From positions 92,814,865-92,878,864 of the forward strand of contig OZ020269.1 of assembly GCA_963971225.1 (NCBI GenBank): a DNA stretch of 64,000 bases, given 5' to 3'. Under the pieces are notes generated by a model. That model did not search any database. It worked only from the letters and a program-made list of their open reading frames with translations, and was not told where the DNA came from. A program made the position numbers and the translations under genes. Shown here piece by piece: positions 30,880 through 41,179 of the stretch (the stretch's first letter is position 1; every line of letters begins with the position of its first letter). Source of the DNA: Melieria omissa. Lineage: Eukaryota; Arthropoda; Insecta; Diptera; Ulidiidae.

Positions 30880-31782
30880 TTGGGAGAATTTTTGAAATCA
30901 AGTTCTCGGTGCGAGAACAAATGGTATGATTTCGAGTCCATAGTAGAGAACATATTCTCAACTGTCGGTTCCAAGACCAATAGAGGTACTGGAGCTGGAT
31001 GGCAGCTAAATGAGAGTGTTAACTGTTACTGTTCTTTAGGAGGGCTGGAAACCATTTTCCAGTCGGAGGTCTTCGCCATTCTGAAAGTAAAGGAATGGAT
31101 AATTTAGAAGAAATTACGGGAAACGTATCTGTCAGTAGTTTGTAGTGACTGACAGTCAGGCTACACTTAAGGCCTTGGAGAACGCGCGAGTGACTTCGAA
31201 GATTGTCCAAGAATATGAGAAGAAGCTCAGGTCGACATAAGCCACACCTTATCTGAGTTCCTGGACACTGTGGTGTTCAAGGCCACGAAACTGACGATAA
31301 ATTGGCTATCTGTGGATCATGAGGCACGCCCTTGGTCGCCCACCAATCGGTACCAGTCTCAGGCAAGCACTCTGAACTGAATCAAATCCTATGTAAACAG
31401 TTAACATGGGAAGCTTTGCTCTAGTTTGGGAAGCAGCAGGACTGTCAAATGGTTTATGTTAGGCACGAGCAGGAAGGCAGGGTATTCCTTCTGAATTTAA
31501 GAAGGAAAGATCTTCGCCAGATCGTCGTTCTAATAACAGGACACACTTTTTGAGGCCAACATTTGGCCACAATGGGCATCATCAAGGATCCAACTTGCAT
31601 ATCTTGTCTGGAGGAGTTATACAGCACAGATCACTTTCTCTGTGCATATCCTGCCTTCGCTAGAACGAGATTGCGCATTTTGGGTTCTGATGTTGTTAGG
31701 ACGGACGAGGTCCATTCTCTTATCCTACGCGATCTCCTGAGATTCATTAAAGAATCCAGGAAGTTCGTGCAGGAAGACTAGT
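30880..31782 (+). pseudogene. Non-LTR retrotransposon RNase H and C-terminal fragment
   Basis: Around 30960-31100, GSKTNRGTGAG, SLGGLETIFQ and EVFAIL match the RNase H domain of jockey/R1-type ORF2. The expected first catalytic Asp of the TDGSK motif reads Val (TVGSK). A frame change leads to SQATLKALENARV near 31150. 31563-31781 encodes CISCLEELYSTDHFLCAYPA followed by FARTRLRILG and LRDLLRFIKESRKF before TAG. Several stops break the reading, so it cannot act. A shorter related piece lies at 56460-56830. Confidence 0.72.
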
Positions 31783-32206
31783 AGTCCTTATCCCTTCTCT
31801 ACTACCAACCATTCTCTATCACTCTTTTCCTCTCGAGTCTTAAGAACAGCCTGCGAAAAGCCTGAGTGCTTGAGAAATTGGACCCTCTAGAATTCACTTT
31901 CTTGGCGCCTCTCATATTCATTTCATTCTATTCATTCCAACTCACACTATATCGTGTGTAATAGGTTTTAAAATACAATTTAAGCTAAGAATTACTAAAC
32001 TTTTTCCACAAAATGCTTCTAATGTTTGCAGAACAACAGGTCATTGAAAATCAGAAAAGAGGTTCTCGCTTTTACATCTCCAAAAAAACCGAAGAATATC
32101 CTGTTCAATGCATTAAAACTTCAATTTTAATGCATAAAAGTGTCCAAAAGAAAATAACTCAGCCAACTGCCAAATTTATTATGGAAGGAAATCCCCCATC
32201 CTTGAT
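31783..32206. other. Unassigned AT-rich stretch
   Basis: It may include the 3' untranslated part of the preceding retroelement. An open frame of 72 codons at 32013-32231 has no recognisable similarity. Confidence 0.3.
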
Positions 32207-32208
32207 TA

Positions 32209-33238
32209 GTACAGTAAATAGAGACAAATAAATCACATTTACTAAAAAAAAATACTTAATGGCTGAAATTTTGAGGGTGTGCTCGGGGGCATGTCCTGAG
32301 TCTAAAACTGAGTTTTCGTATTCGAGGGGGTGGGGGAAGATACTACCCCCTGCTTATTTAGGGGTGAGCTCGTTTTAATTCCTTATCTCCGGTGCTATTG
32401 CTCGTACCGACAAGTCCGAGGGATCAAATTTGTGGGGAATAAAATGATCTATCTAATGATATGTAATAAAATCGAGGTCATAGGTCGATAAGGTGAATCA
32501 CAATGGCCGGTCAAAGGTCAAAAGTGAGGGAAGTTTTTCGTTTTTCGTGAATACCGTGAAACCGAGAGTTTTTTCGCATACTGCTTCGATACCATTTTAA
32601 AGTACTTGAAATTACCTACAAAATAAGTGCTCGAACACTCATCTACTATAAACAGTTTGCCGTCAATCCAACGACCAAGTTGACCGCGCGCGCTGTACGT
32701 GCGAGCACGTAGAGAGTGCAATGTATGCGCAATGAGTACTTTTCGCGCCGTGCGCGGCTCAACATCGGCGCGCGCGGTCAACTTGGTCGTTGGATTGACG
32801 GCAAACTATTTATAGTAGATGAGTGTTCGAGCACTCCTTTTGTAGGTAATTTCAAGTACTTTAAAATGGTATCGAAGCAGTATGCGAAAAAACTCTCGGT
32901 TTCACGGTATTCACAAAAAACGAAAAACTTCCCTCACTTTTGACCTTTGACCGGCCATTGTGATTCACCTTATCAACCTATGACCTCGATTTTATTATCA
33001 TTAGATAGATAATTTTATTCCCCACAAATTTGATCCCTCGGACTTGTCGGTACGAGCAATAGCACCGGAGATAAGGAATTAAAACGAGCTCACCCCTAAA
33101 TAAGCAGGGGGTAGTATCTTCCCCCACCCCCTCGAATACGAAAACTCAGTTTTAGACTCAAGACATGCCCCCGAACACACCCTCAAAATTTCAGCCATTA
33201 AGTATTTTTTTTTAGTAAAATATACCTATTTACTGTAC
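32209..33238. mobile_element. Near-perfect 1-kb palindrome (fold-back element), TA-flanked
   Basis: The arms of about 480 bp (32209-32692 and 32767-33238) are almost identical inverted copies around a short GC-rich spacer. The tips are GTACAGTAAATAG and its inverse, with TA on both sides (32207-32208, 33239-33240). Mirror-image open frames on both strands encode the same peptide (RGQLGRWIDGKLFIVDE) because of the symmetry. TA flanks suggest Tc1/mariner-type mobilisation of a fold-back unit. No transposase is present. Confidence 0.85.
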
Positions 33239-33239
33239 T

Positions 33240-34360
33240 AGATGACGTCAATCAATGTTGACAGGGCAGCTCACACCTCCGCATCACCCCGAATGCAATT
33301 CAAATTCATTGTAGTTGCAGCCAGTGACGCGGAAGTGCATTCATTGGCAGTTTATGAGAAATCCGCACAAAGCGCACCGCTTAATAATGTTGCGCGCCGC
33401 GAAGGTCGAATCGAGTCGATTTTTATGCACTGCGACGCAGTGCAGCGCGGCGTTCATTATGCGCCAATGCAATCTAAATTACGGCGATCAGTGGAGAGCG
33501 GAGCCGCCGCGCCGGTATCGTCGGCATTGTTTGCGCGCCGGCCAAGTTTTATTGCTCAACATAAATGCAGCAGCAGTTTTGTATTTTCGGTTTTGTTTTG
33601 TTGCAGGCAAATTGCCGCTGAACGAAGTTAATCTGATGTGCATTTTGTGCTTTTTTAATTATATCCAATTTTTTTCAATTGCCAACGTTTTTTATGGCTC
33701 TTTATGTTGAAATTGATTTTATGACTTTCGACGAGTCCCGCAGGACTCGGACTGAATGGCGCTGATGCAGCAGAAACTGGTCGGCACTGGTTGCTGCTAG
33801 TTGACAGGTACAGCGGCAGATGAACAGAGACAGCAACAACAACAACAACAACAACAACGGCGACTGCAGTCACATCAGATCGAACATTACAAAATCAATT
33901 AATTAATTGGGAAAATTAAGTGCTTCAATTGCACGAAATGAAATGACTTGCGAGCAACAATTGCCAGCTGCATGTTGCCAACAACAACAACAACAACAAA
34001 AACAAAGACAACAACAGTAAAAATAGCAAATTACATGACAGTGTTGACAGGATTGCCGTGTGGCCTTGCAGCAGCCGTCGAAGAGTGCGGACAGGTGGCG
34101 TTGAAGTGGCGTGCAATTTAAATGTGCGACAAGGCCAGACAGACCAGTGACCAGAGCGAGAGCACCAATGCAGGATGAATAAAAGCGACAATGACAATAA
34201 ACGGTGCAGCATTTTTAATGAGCGAACAAATTGCTTAATTTTCATTTGCAAATAGCACTTAACCCACTAATCAGCGTCGTTGCGTATATGCGACAGTTGT
34301 GTGTCGTAGAGGAAATGCCAAGAAAATTTTACATTTTCTGCAACATTTAACAATGAACGA
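33240..34360. other. Host-like non-coding DNA
   Basis: This is a GC-richer block with 'aac/caa' triplet runs (33832-33857, 33980-34015). Overlapping small frames on both strands show no recognisable protein, and no TE ends were found. Confidence 0.45.
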
Positions 34361-35290
34361 AGAAGAAACGCTAATGTGAAGATGAAGGGGGGAAATTAAT
34401 GAACAGAATGGATCAGTGAAAAAAATGTATGTGAAAAAGGAAAAGATAATTAAGGTGACAAAGGAAGCTAGGAATGATGGGGGTTACCAGCTGATAAATA
34501 TCTTAAAGAAGGACATGTGTTGAGTTTTTATAAAATGTAAATAGTTAGAAGCTATTTTAATCAAAATGTCTAAATGTTTTGCATTCGCTTCTTTGAAGGA
34601 CAAGTCATCGCCTGTGAGCACCTAGTAGAAGCAGATCAGTCGAATCTTGCTCTGGCTGGAAACAGACGGAACGCACAATATGGAAGCGTCTGGGGAGAAG
34701 TGTTAAAGGAAGGTGGTTTCTTTATTTGAAGTTAACAGTGGTTGTTTTTTAGTTCTTAGTTCTGTTTTTCTATGTAGCAACTTTTTGTTAACAGTTCACT
34801 GACCAGTACCAGTAAACTAAGATAGTTCCATCTTTACCCCAACCATCCCTATCAATGATTTTGAGATATTTCTACCACGAACTTTTCTGTGATTTTCTTA
34901 AAAAGTCAATTTTCATGGGTACATTTTTACCCATTAGACAGCAATGGGTTAAGGGAGTTTCAATGTTTCGATGTTCAATGAAGCTGATGGCAGTTCTTGT
35001 TCTTGTTAACATAATGAATACTTTGGAATATATCCCTTTTCATAAGCGACATTTAGAACATCAAACTAACAACATATCTTTTCTTCTAAATGTAAAGTTC
35101 CAAACTTAATCTATTTCTCCATCTAGAATTAATGCAATGCCTGAGCACTTTTAAGGTACTTTCCGGATCCATAGAAAAAAAATTATATTATGATTTTAAT
35201 GCAAAGGCAAAGACGACACAACAACACTGGATAAACATGAGCTGCTGTACATTGCATACGTTTAGGCGCCATGTTAATATTGCGGGAGTT
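34361..35290. other. Unassigned stretch
   Basis: No gene or element is recognised; open frames of 81-84 codons near 34855-35377 lack similarity. Confidence 0.3.
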
Positions 35291-35302
35291 AACGCAAATA
35301 TG

Positions 35303-35600
35303 GTTCGAGGCAATGCTGGAATGTTTGAGAACGAGTTACGCTCCGAGAAGACAATTATAAAAATCAGCTGGGAATGATGCTGACAGTCAGTTTAGTCAGT
35401 GTCGCCAGATCAGGAAGATCAGATCAGTCTTTTATGAGAAATTTTAGGAGGAAAAATTGTTTTGAAGATTTTAATGTTGATACTTTTGACATCATTAATG
35501 GCACTGTAGCCAAAATATGCAATAATGAGGCTGGAATGTTTGAGAACAAGTTACGCTCCAAGGAGACAAGTATAAAAAGCAGCTGGATTCAGGAGATTTC
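35303..35600 (+). repeat. Direct repeat of a TATA-containing 65-bp segment
   Basis: 'gctggaatgtttgagaac', 'agttacgctcc' and 'tataaaaa', with 'cagctgg', occur at about 35311-35371 and again at 35529-35588, about 217 bp apart. A TATA box beside a CAG-rich start recalls the LTR promoters elsewhere in the window. It may be a diverged LTR with an internal duplication; that is not proven. Confidence 0.5.
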
Positions 35601-35932
35601 ACCCTAAATTTAGTACATTTTACGCGTTCTATGATCTCTATTCTAATGATCTCTTTACCGATACAAGTTGTCGAAGAATTGCGAGCCTAGTGAGTCGAAC
35701 AGTGGTAGAAAAGATGACTTATAGTCTCTCCTTCTTCTATATTTAGGCAACTGTGACATAGTTATAACTTAGTAACATAGTAGGGGTTTTCACACCGTTT
35801 TTGTAAAAGAATTGAACAAAAACAAAATACACATAGAAAACTACCGAGTACCGAACTAACGAAGTAACGAGCTCGGTGTGAATACCCCTAGTAACTTTCA
35901 TTTATTGCCAAAAGAATTTTTCAGGCCATTAA

Positions 35933-36752
35933 CCCTTTCGAGCCCAAAGTTGCCTGAGAGCAACTTCACTTATTTGCCATCTTATAGCAAAAGCTATGAT
36001 TGATTTATGAGTTTAATTTAAGTAGCACCAACAAATTAATATTTTTAGAAGTGAATTCACAGCAGCCGCCGTAGCTCAGCAAGCTAGTGCGTTGAGCCGC
36101 GAGGCAAGTCTCGGCGAGTTCAATACTTCGTTGCGTTAACACAAAAAAAAAGAAAAAAACCAACAAAAAAGGAAACCAACAATTTTTCTTTCGGCGGCTG
36201 TCCTCTCAGCAGGAAATGGTAAACCTCTGCGAGTAAAATTGCCTATGAAAAAGCTCCCAACTCGCCGTTCGGAATCGGCATAGAACTGTAGGTCTCTTCC
36301 AACACGCGCAACACGGTTGGTTGCGGGTAGTTAGTCAAGAAGAAGAAGAAGAATTCAAAGCAAATTACAAAAATTTTAGTGTTATCCCCAAAATAATTTC
36401 CAATAATTTGCAGCGATATCAGGGAAAGTTTGTGTTCTAATTGAAGTCTACGAATTGGGCGCGTTTGATCCAAACCCTGTTTCTTTAATAATGGTTAAAT
36501 AAAATCAAAAAGTAATAATTTTGTATTTTTCCAAAAATATTATAACATTTTTCTGCATTTAAAAAATATTGATACAATATTTATTTAACCCGTTTTAAGC
36601 TAAAATTTTGCAAAAGTAAACTAGCTCTAGAACTCTAACAAAGAGGCGTGGCGATTTTAAATGCCGTGTGTACATTTCTTAGGGAAGTGTTTCACGATTT
36701 AAATACCAAAAAATAATATCGAAACACAGGGTAAAATTCGTGTTCGAAAGGG
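35933..36752. mobile_element. piggyBac-type MITE (TTAA-flanked) containing a SINE
   Basis: The ends CCCTTTCGAG and its near inverse (TTCGAAAGGG) are bounded by TTAA at 35929-35932 and 36753-36756, the fixed piggyBac target. A tRNA-derived SINE (36061-36350) is inserted within it. The remainder is AT-rich without a transposase. Confidence 0.7.
36061..36350 (+). mobile_element. tRNA-derived SINE with pol III A and B boxes
   Basis: The head contains GTAGCTCAGCAAGCTAG (A-box type, 36071-36087) and GAGTTCAATAC (B-box type, from about 36116), spaced as in a tRNA. The body phrases 'gaaatggtaaacctctgcga', 'tatgaaaaagctcc' and 'gccgttcggaatcggcatag', with 'aactgtaggtc', match a SINE I recall as abundant in tephritid flies. 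It ends in (AAG)n. GAATTCA at 36053-36059 and 36351-36357 is a plausible target duplication. Confidence 0.82.
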
Positions 36753-36756
36753 TTAA

Positions 36757-37800
36757 TACAGATTTTGAACGCTGTCTATGGAGTCCTTATTTCATTGTGT
36801 AACTTCTGATCAAAATGACCGGAATTTATATTATTTGATTTAATTTGATTTCTTTCAAAGGATTCTACATTGTAAACATTACACATAATCCAACGCTTCC
36901 TACAATCAAATGTTTTTTAAATTCAGATTCTGATTCGCCTTAATTGCCTCAATCGTTTCGTTTCGCTTTTTCAATAAATTTGTAAAAATTTGCAAGTGTA
37001 CAAATGTTTGTGGGCCAAAATGTACACAAAAAAGTGTATCGACTGCCGCTGCGGGATTGAGGGCCAATCGAACATGCCACGAGAAATGAAAAAAAAACTA
37101 TCATAATAATTCAAAAAAAATTTCAACATTTTTTCGAGTGTACAGATTGCCACTACGAGTGTGAGAGCCAAAACTTACATAAGAAAGTGTTGAGATAGAT
37201 ATCTGGAAATGACTAATGTACAAAAAATTTAAAATTTTCAAATATTAACAGTTAATTTTTCTAACTAATAACTTCGTTTCGCTTTATGCCAATTGGCAAC
37301 TTGAGTCCTGAAAATAGGAAAAAGTCAAACGCACAAACTCCCGACAGATGGAGTTCAAAGAGATATTGGATCACCAGATGACAGATGTACCAACCTATGA
37401 AAAAAACAGATTTTTAGAATATCTCAACTGCGCTTTGTTTTTCTTTCTTTCCATATTCCTTCCAAGATTTCTTGAAATTGTTCAACACTATTTCGCATTG
37501 CGGTATCCTTATGCGTGGATGTTAATGTTGTGGCCTATGTCAATAAAATTTTTGCTTCTATCCTTACACCCTCCAACCTCTCTTCATCATCCGAAACTTA
37601 CCCATATGACTGCCCAGTGATAATCACATTTTGTTTAGCAAATATATTCTTTAGGGGCTTTGCTCTTTCTCCTCATTTCTCCTTACAGACATCGACACTT
37701 TTCCATAGTCCAACTCATTAGCTCTGCGGCAATAAAGAAATTGTTTTGGTTTCGCCTGTAAAAGACATTTTGCCTGATTTGCAGTGACTCGACGCAAATT
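36757..37800. other. AT-rich stretch, nothing recognised
   Basis: Small frames only; no element ends were found. Confidence 0.35.
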
Positions 37801-38600
37801 CGACGTACACACACACACACACACGCACGCAAGCACACATAGAAGCGCCCGCTTGCATTAAATTAGGCAGCAATTAGAATTGACCGAAACGGACAACGAC
37901 GAGCCACTTGTGCCAGCGAGAATCACCACACGACACCCCACCCACCCCCTTCCATCACTAACTCTAAATAGACACCAGGCACCAGTCACTCCAGCACAGC
38001 GCAAATTCAGCCAGAAATTAACCACAAAGGGCCGAAATAGAGCAGAAAATTATTTTTCATGCACACACCTACACTCTCCAAGCACAGACACACACACACA
38101 CATAGCGGCAGTAAGTGCTCGGCCTAAATGGCTGTGCGGAATCTGTAAGCGGTGGCAATAACAGCCGCAGGGGCACGCAACCCGAAGCAGGCTTCTTCTT
38201 TTGCAAATGTGACTTTGAGCCTCTGCTGTCACTCACACACACCCACACGTGCGTGCATGTGAGCCAGTGTCAAGTGAGCTGACAATCGTTCAGACAATGT
38301 GAACTGACACTGCGGCCAATTCGAAGGCCAACATGTCACAACAACAGGTAATTCCGTAAAGTGTTTATTTTTTGCTTTTGCTGGTTAGTTGGCTGAGTGT
38401 CACACAACCTATCTTACTGATTGTTGGCAACATGGTGTGGGTAGCAATAGTCGCATATACGAGTATTGCATTAACTTTTGCAAAATGGCCCAAAACCGCA
38501 TCAAGTTGACCGCAGCCACAATGCTTTGGTCCATGGAAATGTGCCGATCGCTTTGAAGACTCTAAAGTGATTTGGAATATTTGATGAGTGATTGGTTTTT
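37801..38600. other. Host-like non-coding DNA with CA tracts
   Basis: There are CA microsatellites at 37806-37824 and 38088-38102, then mixed sequence. No protein-like frame is recognised. Confidence 0.45.
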
Positions 38601-38821
38601 GGGGGAACTGTCATAACAAACACACACAAAAAATGAAAACATTAGGTCACAACATTACCAAAAGATCTCCAATGTAACCTTTAGTGAGGCAGACCTGACC
38701 AAATGTATTAAAAATAGAGAATAAATTAATGAGTAGAGCACTTAAGCAAAGGAACCGAAAATTATGAGCAAATAAAAATTGGGAAAGGTCAAAGTTTAGC
38801 TAGAAATATCGATCCAATTAA

Positions 38822-38947
38822 CCCATTAGTGCATAACGTTCGATAAATCGGACGCCAATAAAATTGTTATTTTAGGAGATATGTATTTTCCTCAAGGTTT
38901 ATCCTTTAAAACAGTAGTTTAATATTTTAACTTTATGCACTAATGGG
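38822..38947. mobile_element. piggyBac-type MITE, 126 bp
   Basis: CCCATTAGTGCATAA and its exact inverse (TTATGCACTAATGGG) are flanked by TTAA at 38818-38821 and 38948-38951. The inverted ends are short and there is no coding capacity. Confidence 0.88.
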
Positions 38948-38973
38948 TTAAATATAAAGATGGTATAAGAATG

Positions 38974-39517
38974 CAGTGTTGCCAAATACGTAAAATTACT
39001 TTCTCCTAAATCTTGAAAATAACTCAAATTTTCTGCCAAAAATTAAAAACTCTTCTCAAATTTTTTTTATAATTTCAAAGGATTTAAACTTCTCATAAAA
39101 AAATTAAAATATATACATATCATCTTCAGCTTAACAACAAAAACTTAACAGAAAAAAAATATGTAACAAATACATTAAATAAAAAGTGAAATTTTTGGCG
39201 AGATTTCATTGTGACAGAAATGAGTGAGAAGGAGATAGAACGAGCTTACATTTTGTGAGCTTACAAATTTTTAACACAATAAGGTGCTTTGGCTATTAAA
39301 ATAGTTGCCAAAATATGTTTTGTTGCCAGTGTTCCCCATACATCATACTTCGTTATCCTAAAAACTTCCAAAAATCAACTAAGGATCCGAAAAATGCCCT
39401 AACATAAAATATAAATCTCCTAAACTTTCACCTAAACAATTCTTTCTCCTAAAAATTATCCTAAAAGGCCAAGAATCTCCTAAATCTAGGAGAAAATCTC
39501 CTCGTCTGGCAACACTG
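38974..39517. mobile_element. hAT-type MITE, 544 bp, perfect 8-bp target duplication
   Basis: The ends CAGTGTTGCCA and TGGCAACACTG are flanked by TAAGAATG on both sides (38966-38973, 39518-39525). Sub-terminal 'ctcctaaatct' also pairs inverted. The body is rich in 'ctcctaaa' phrases. A partial relative lies at 50423-50672. Confidence 0.92.
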
Positions 39518-39677
39518 TAAGAATGGTCATTATAAGATATTATGACCTTTTTTCCTTTGTCGAAACAACCTACCAACCTTACATCACTCAGACAGACTGT
39601 ACTGCGGCTTGAGATTCCCTGCTGCCTTACATATACCCAACCTATAGAGATATCTGAATGAATCATATACTGCCACC

Positions 39678-39807
39678 AGTGGCTGCGTTTGAACCCCGAA
39701 ACCCCCCCGAACACAAAAATTGCTAATTCAATATATGGTTTCGAATGGAATTCGGCTCAAAAGTTGTACGCAAAACACCCCAAAATGTAATCCTGTGTGC
39801 ACCACTG
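39678..39807. mobile_element. hAT-type MITE, CAGTGG...CCACTG
   Basis: It starts CAGTGGCTGCGTTTGAACCC and ends TCCTGTGTGCACCACTG. The flanks are ACTGCCAC and AGTGCCAC, an 8-bp duplication with one mismatch; coordinates may be off by a few bases. A related copy with the same body ('attcggctcaaaagttgta') lies at 56074-56210. Confidence 0.7.
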
Positions 39808-39809
39808 AG

Positions 39810-40095
39810 TGCCACTGAGCCAAGATCGCTTCTCTAAATCCATCTCCATCAGTGCCAAATGTCTCAAATCGATTCGAACGTACGCAGAGTAGACACACCG
39901 AAAGTGATCCACCGTCGCATCATCCGTCCCACAAACCACAGGACATGGCGCGCTGCCAGATATGTCTACCTTTTCCATGTGATACTCCCATAGGAAATCT
40001 TTAGGGCTACATAGGAAAAGAAGAAACTGCGAGCATTGCACTAAGATGAGCTTTGGTGAGCCTTCGATGTTCACTCGTTGTTTAAAATTACACAT
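39810..40095 (-). pseudogene. Probable non-LTR retrotransposon C-terminal fragment
   Basis: The minus-strand frame carries CPVVCGTDDATVDHFRCVY and YVRIDLRHLALMEMD, in the style of the C-x-C...H-x-x-x-x-C end of insect ORF2 proteins. The hAT MITE at 39678-39807 interrupts its continuation. The match is weak and the piece is short. Confidence 0.4.
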
Positions 40096-40699
40096 TGGTT
40101 AACAGTGGCTTTAATGGCCGCAGATGGAAGTTGAGGAACAAATTCCATTAGCCCATTCTAGCTAAGAAATCTAAATCCTTAACCCGCTTATCAAAAAAGA
40201 AGCGCTACCGTTTGCCGAAAGAAAGAACTTGTTAATCTTTTGAAAATAATTGATTTATTAGATAAACAATTTGCAGACCTAATCATCTCCCGAAGTTGCG
40301 ATGCCAACTGGCCACCAAGATTGTGCGATCCTCATCGCACCATCCTTACTTGGATTTATGTGAAATCTCTAATCTATGCAAATCAACCACAATCAATTCC
40401 TAAGCTCAATTCGAGATTCAACATGTCATTTGTGAAATGGAATCACTTCTTTCGTAAAACTTCATAAACAAAATTATGAAAAGAGAAAAACATCTGTGAT
40501 CAAATCTGAAAGGATACTTAATGATAAGTTAAGTTATGTATATTGTACTCTAATTTAGTTATAGGTTCAATATCGTTGTAAATAAATAAATTAATAAATA
40601 TATTCCTTACTTAAGTGGAATATGTCTACTTTAGGTAAGTTAAATTACATAAGTTAATGTGACTGCCTCTGTATGAGACACGTTGAGCCCGTTGCGATA

Positions 40700-40985
40700 G
40701 CACGAATTTCACCCGTTTTAAAGTGAAGTGTATGCAACACTATTTTCCAACATGTGTTACAACACACATTTCACACGGATGGAGGAAAGTGAATCCGAAT
40801 CCGAACGGTGGTTGGTAGTTGTCAGTTCTTTCTCCACACTTGGAGCTTTGATCATTGCCTACCAAAAGTGCGCTTCTGCGTTTCTTAATAATTTTCATCT
40901 GCTTCATGTATCAGAAATAGACAAGTGTTTTTACCAGCAGCCAAACCTAAGGTCTGAAACAAACCTAAGGCTTCTGGCATGAAAA
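40700..40985 (-). mobile_element. Diverged SINE copy related to 54893-55168
   Basis: Shared in order with the other copy: 'gtatgcaacac', 'gtgttacaacac', 'cggatgga', 'gaatccgaacg', 'ggttggtagtt/ggctggcagtt' and 'catctgcttcatgta'. The tRNA-like head is decayed here (40930-40985). Confidence 0.6.
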
Positions 40986-41179
40986 GCCAAATGCATGAAA
41001 AGCCAGACGCCTTAAAAAGCTGAAACCTGAAAAAGCTGCACTATCGAGGCCAGTTTTGTCGACTTTACAATGTAACAAAAATCTCACCACACGCTGAATA
41101 GATTTGTGTTTTTTATTATTAAATTAAATCGGGCACTTTTATTAGCTAACTACTGAATAGCTAACGATATCATTCTTTA

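Noticed and set aside
32518..32943. Two frames on opposite strands encoding nearly the same peptide, possible toxin-like or regulatory pair
   Set aside because: Palindromic symmetry alone generates mirror frames; no start context or family similarity is seen.
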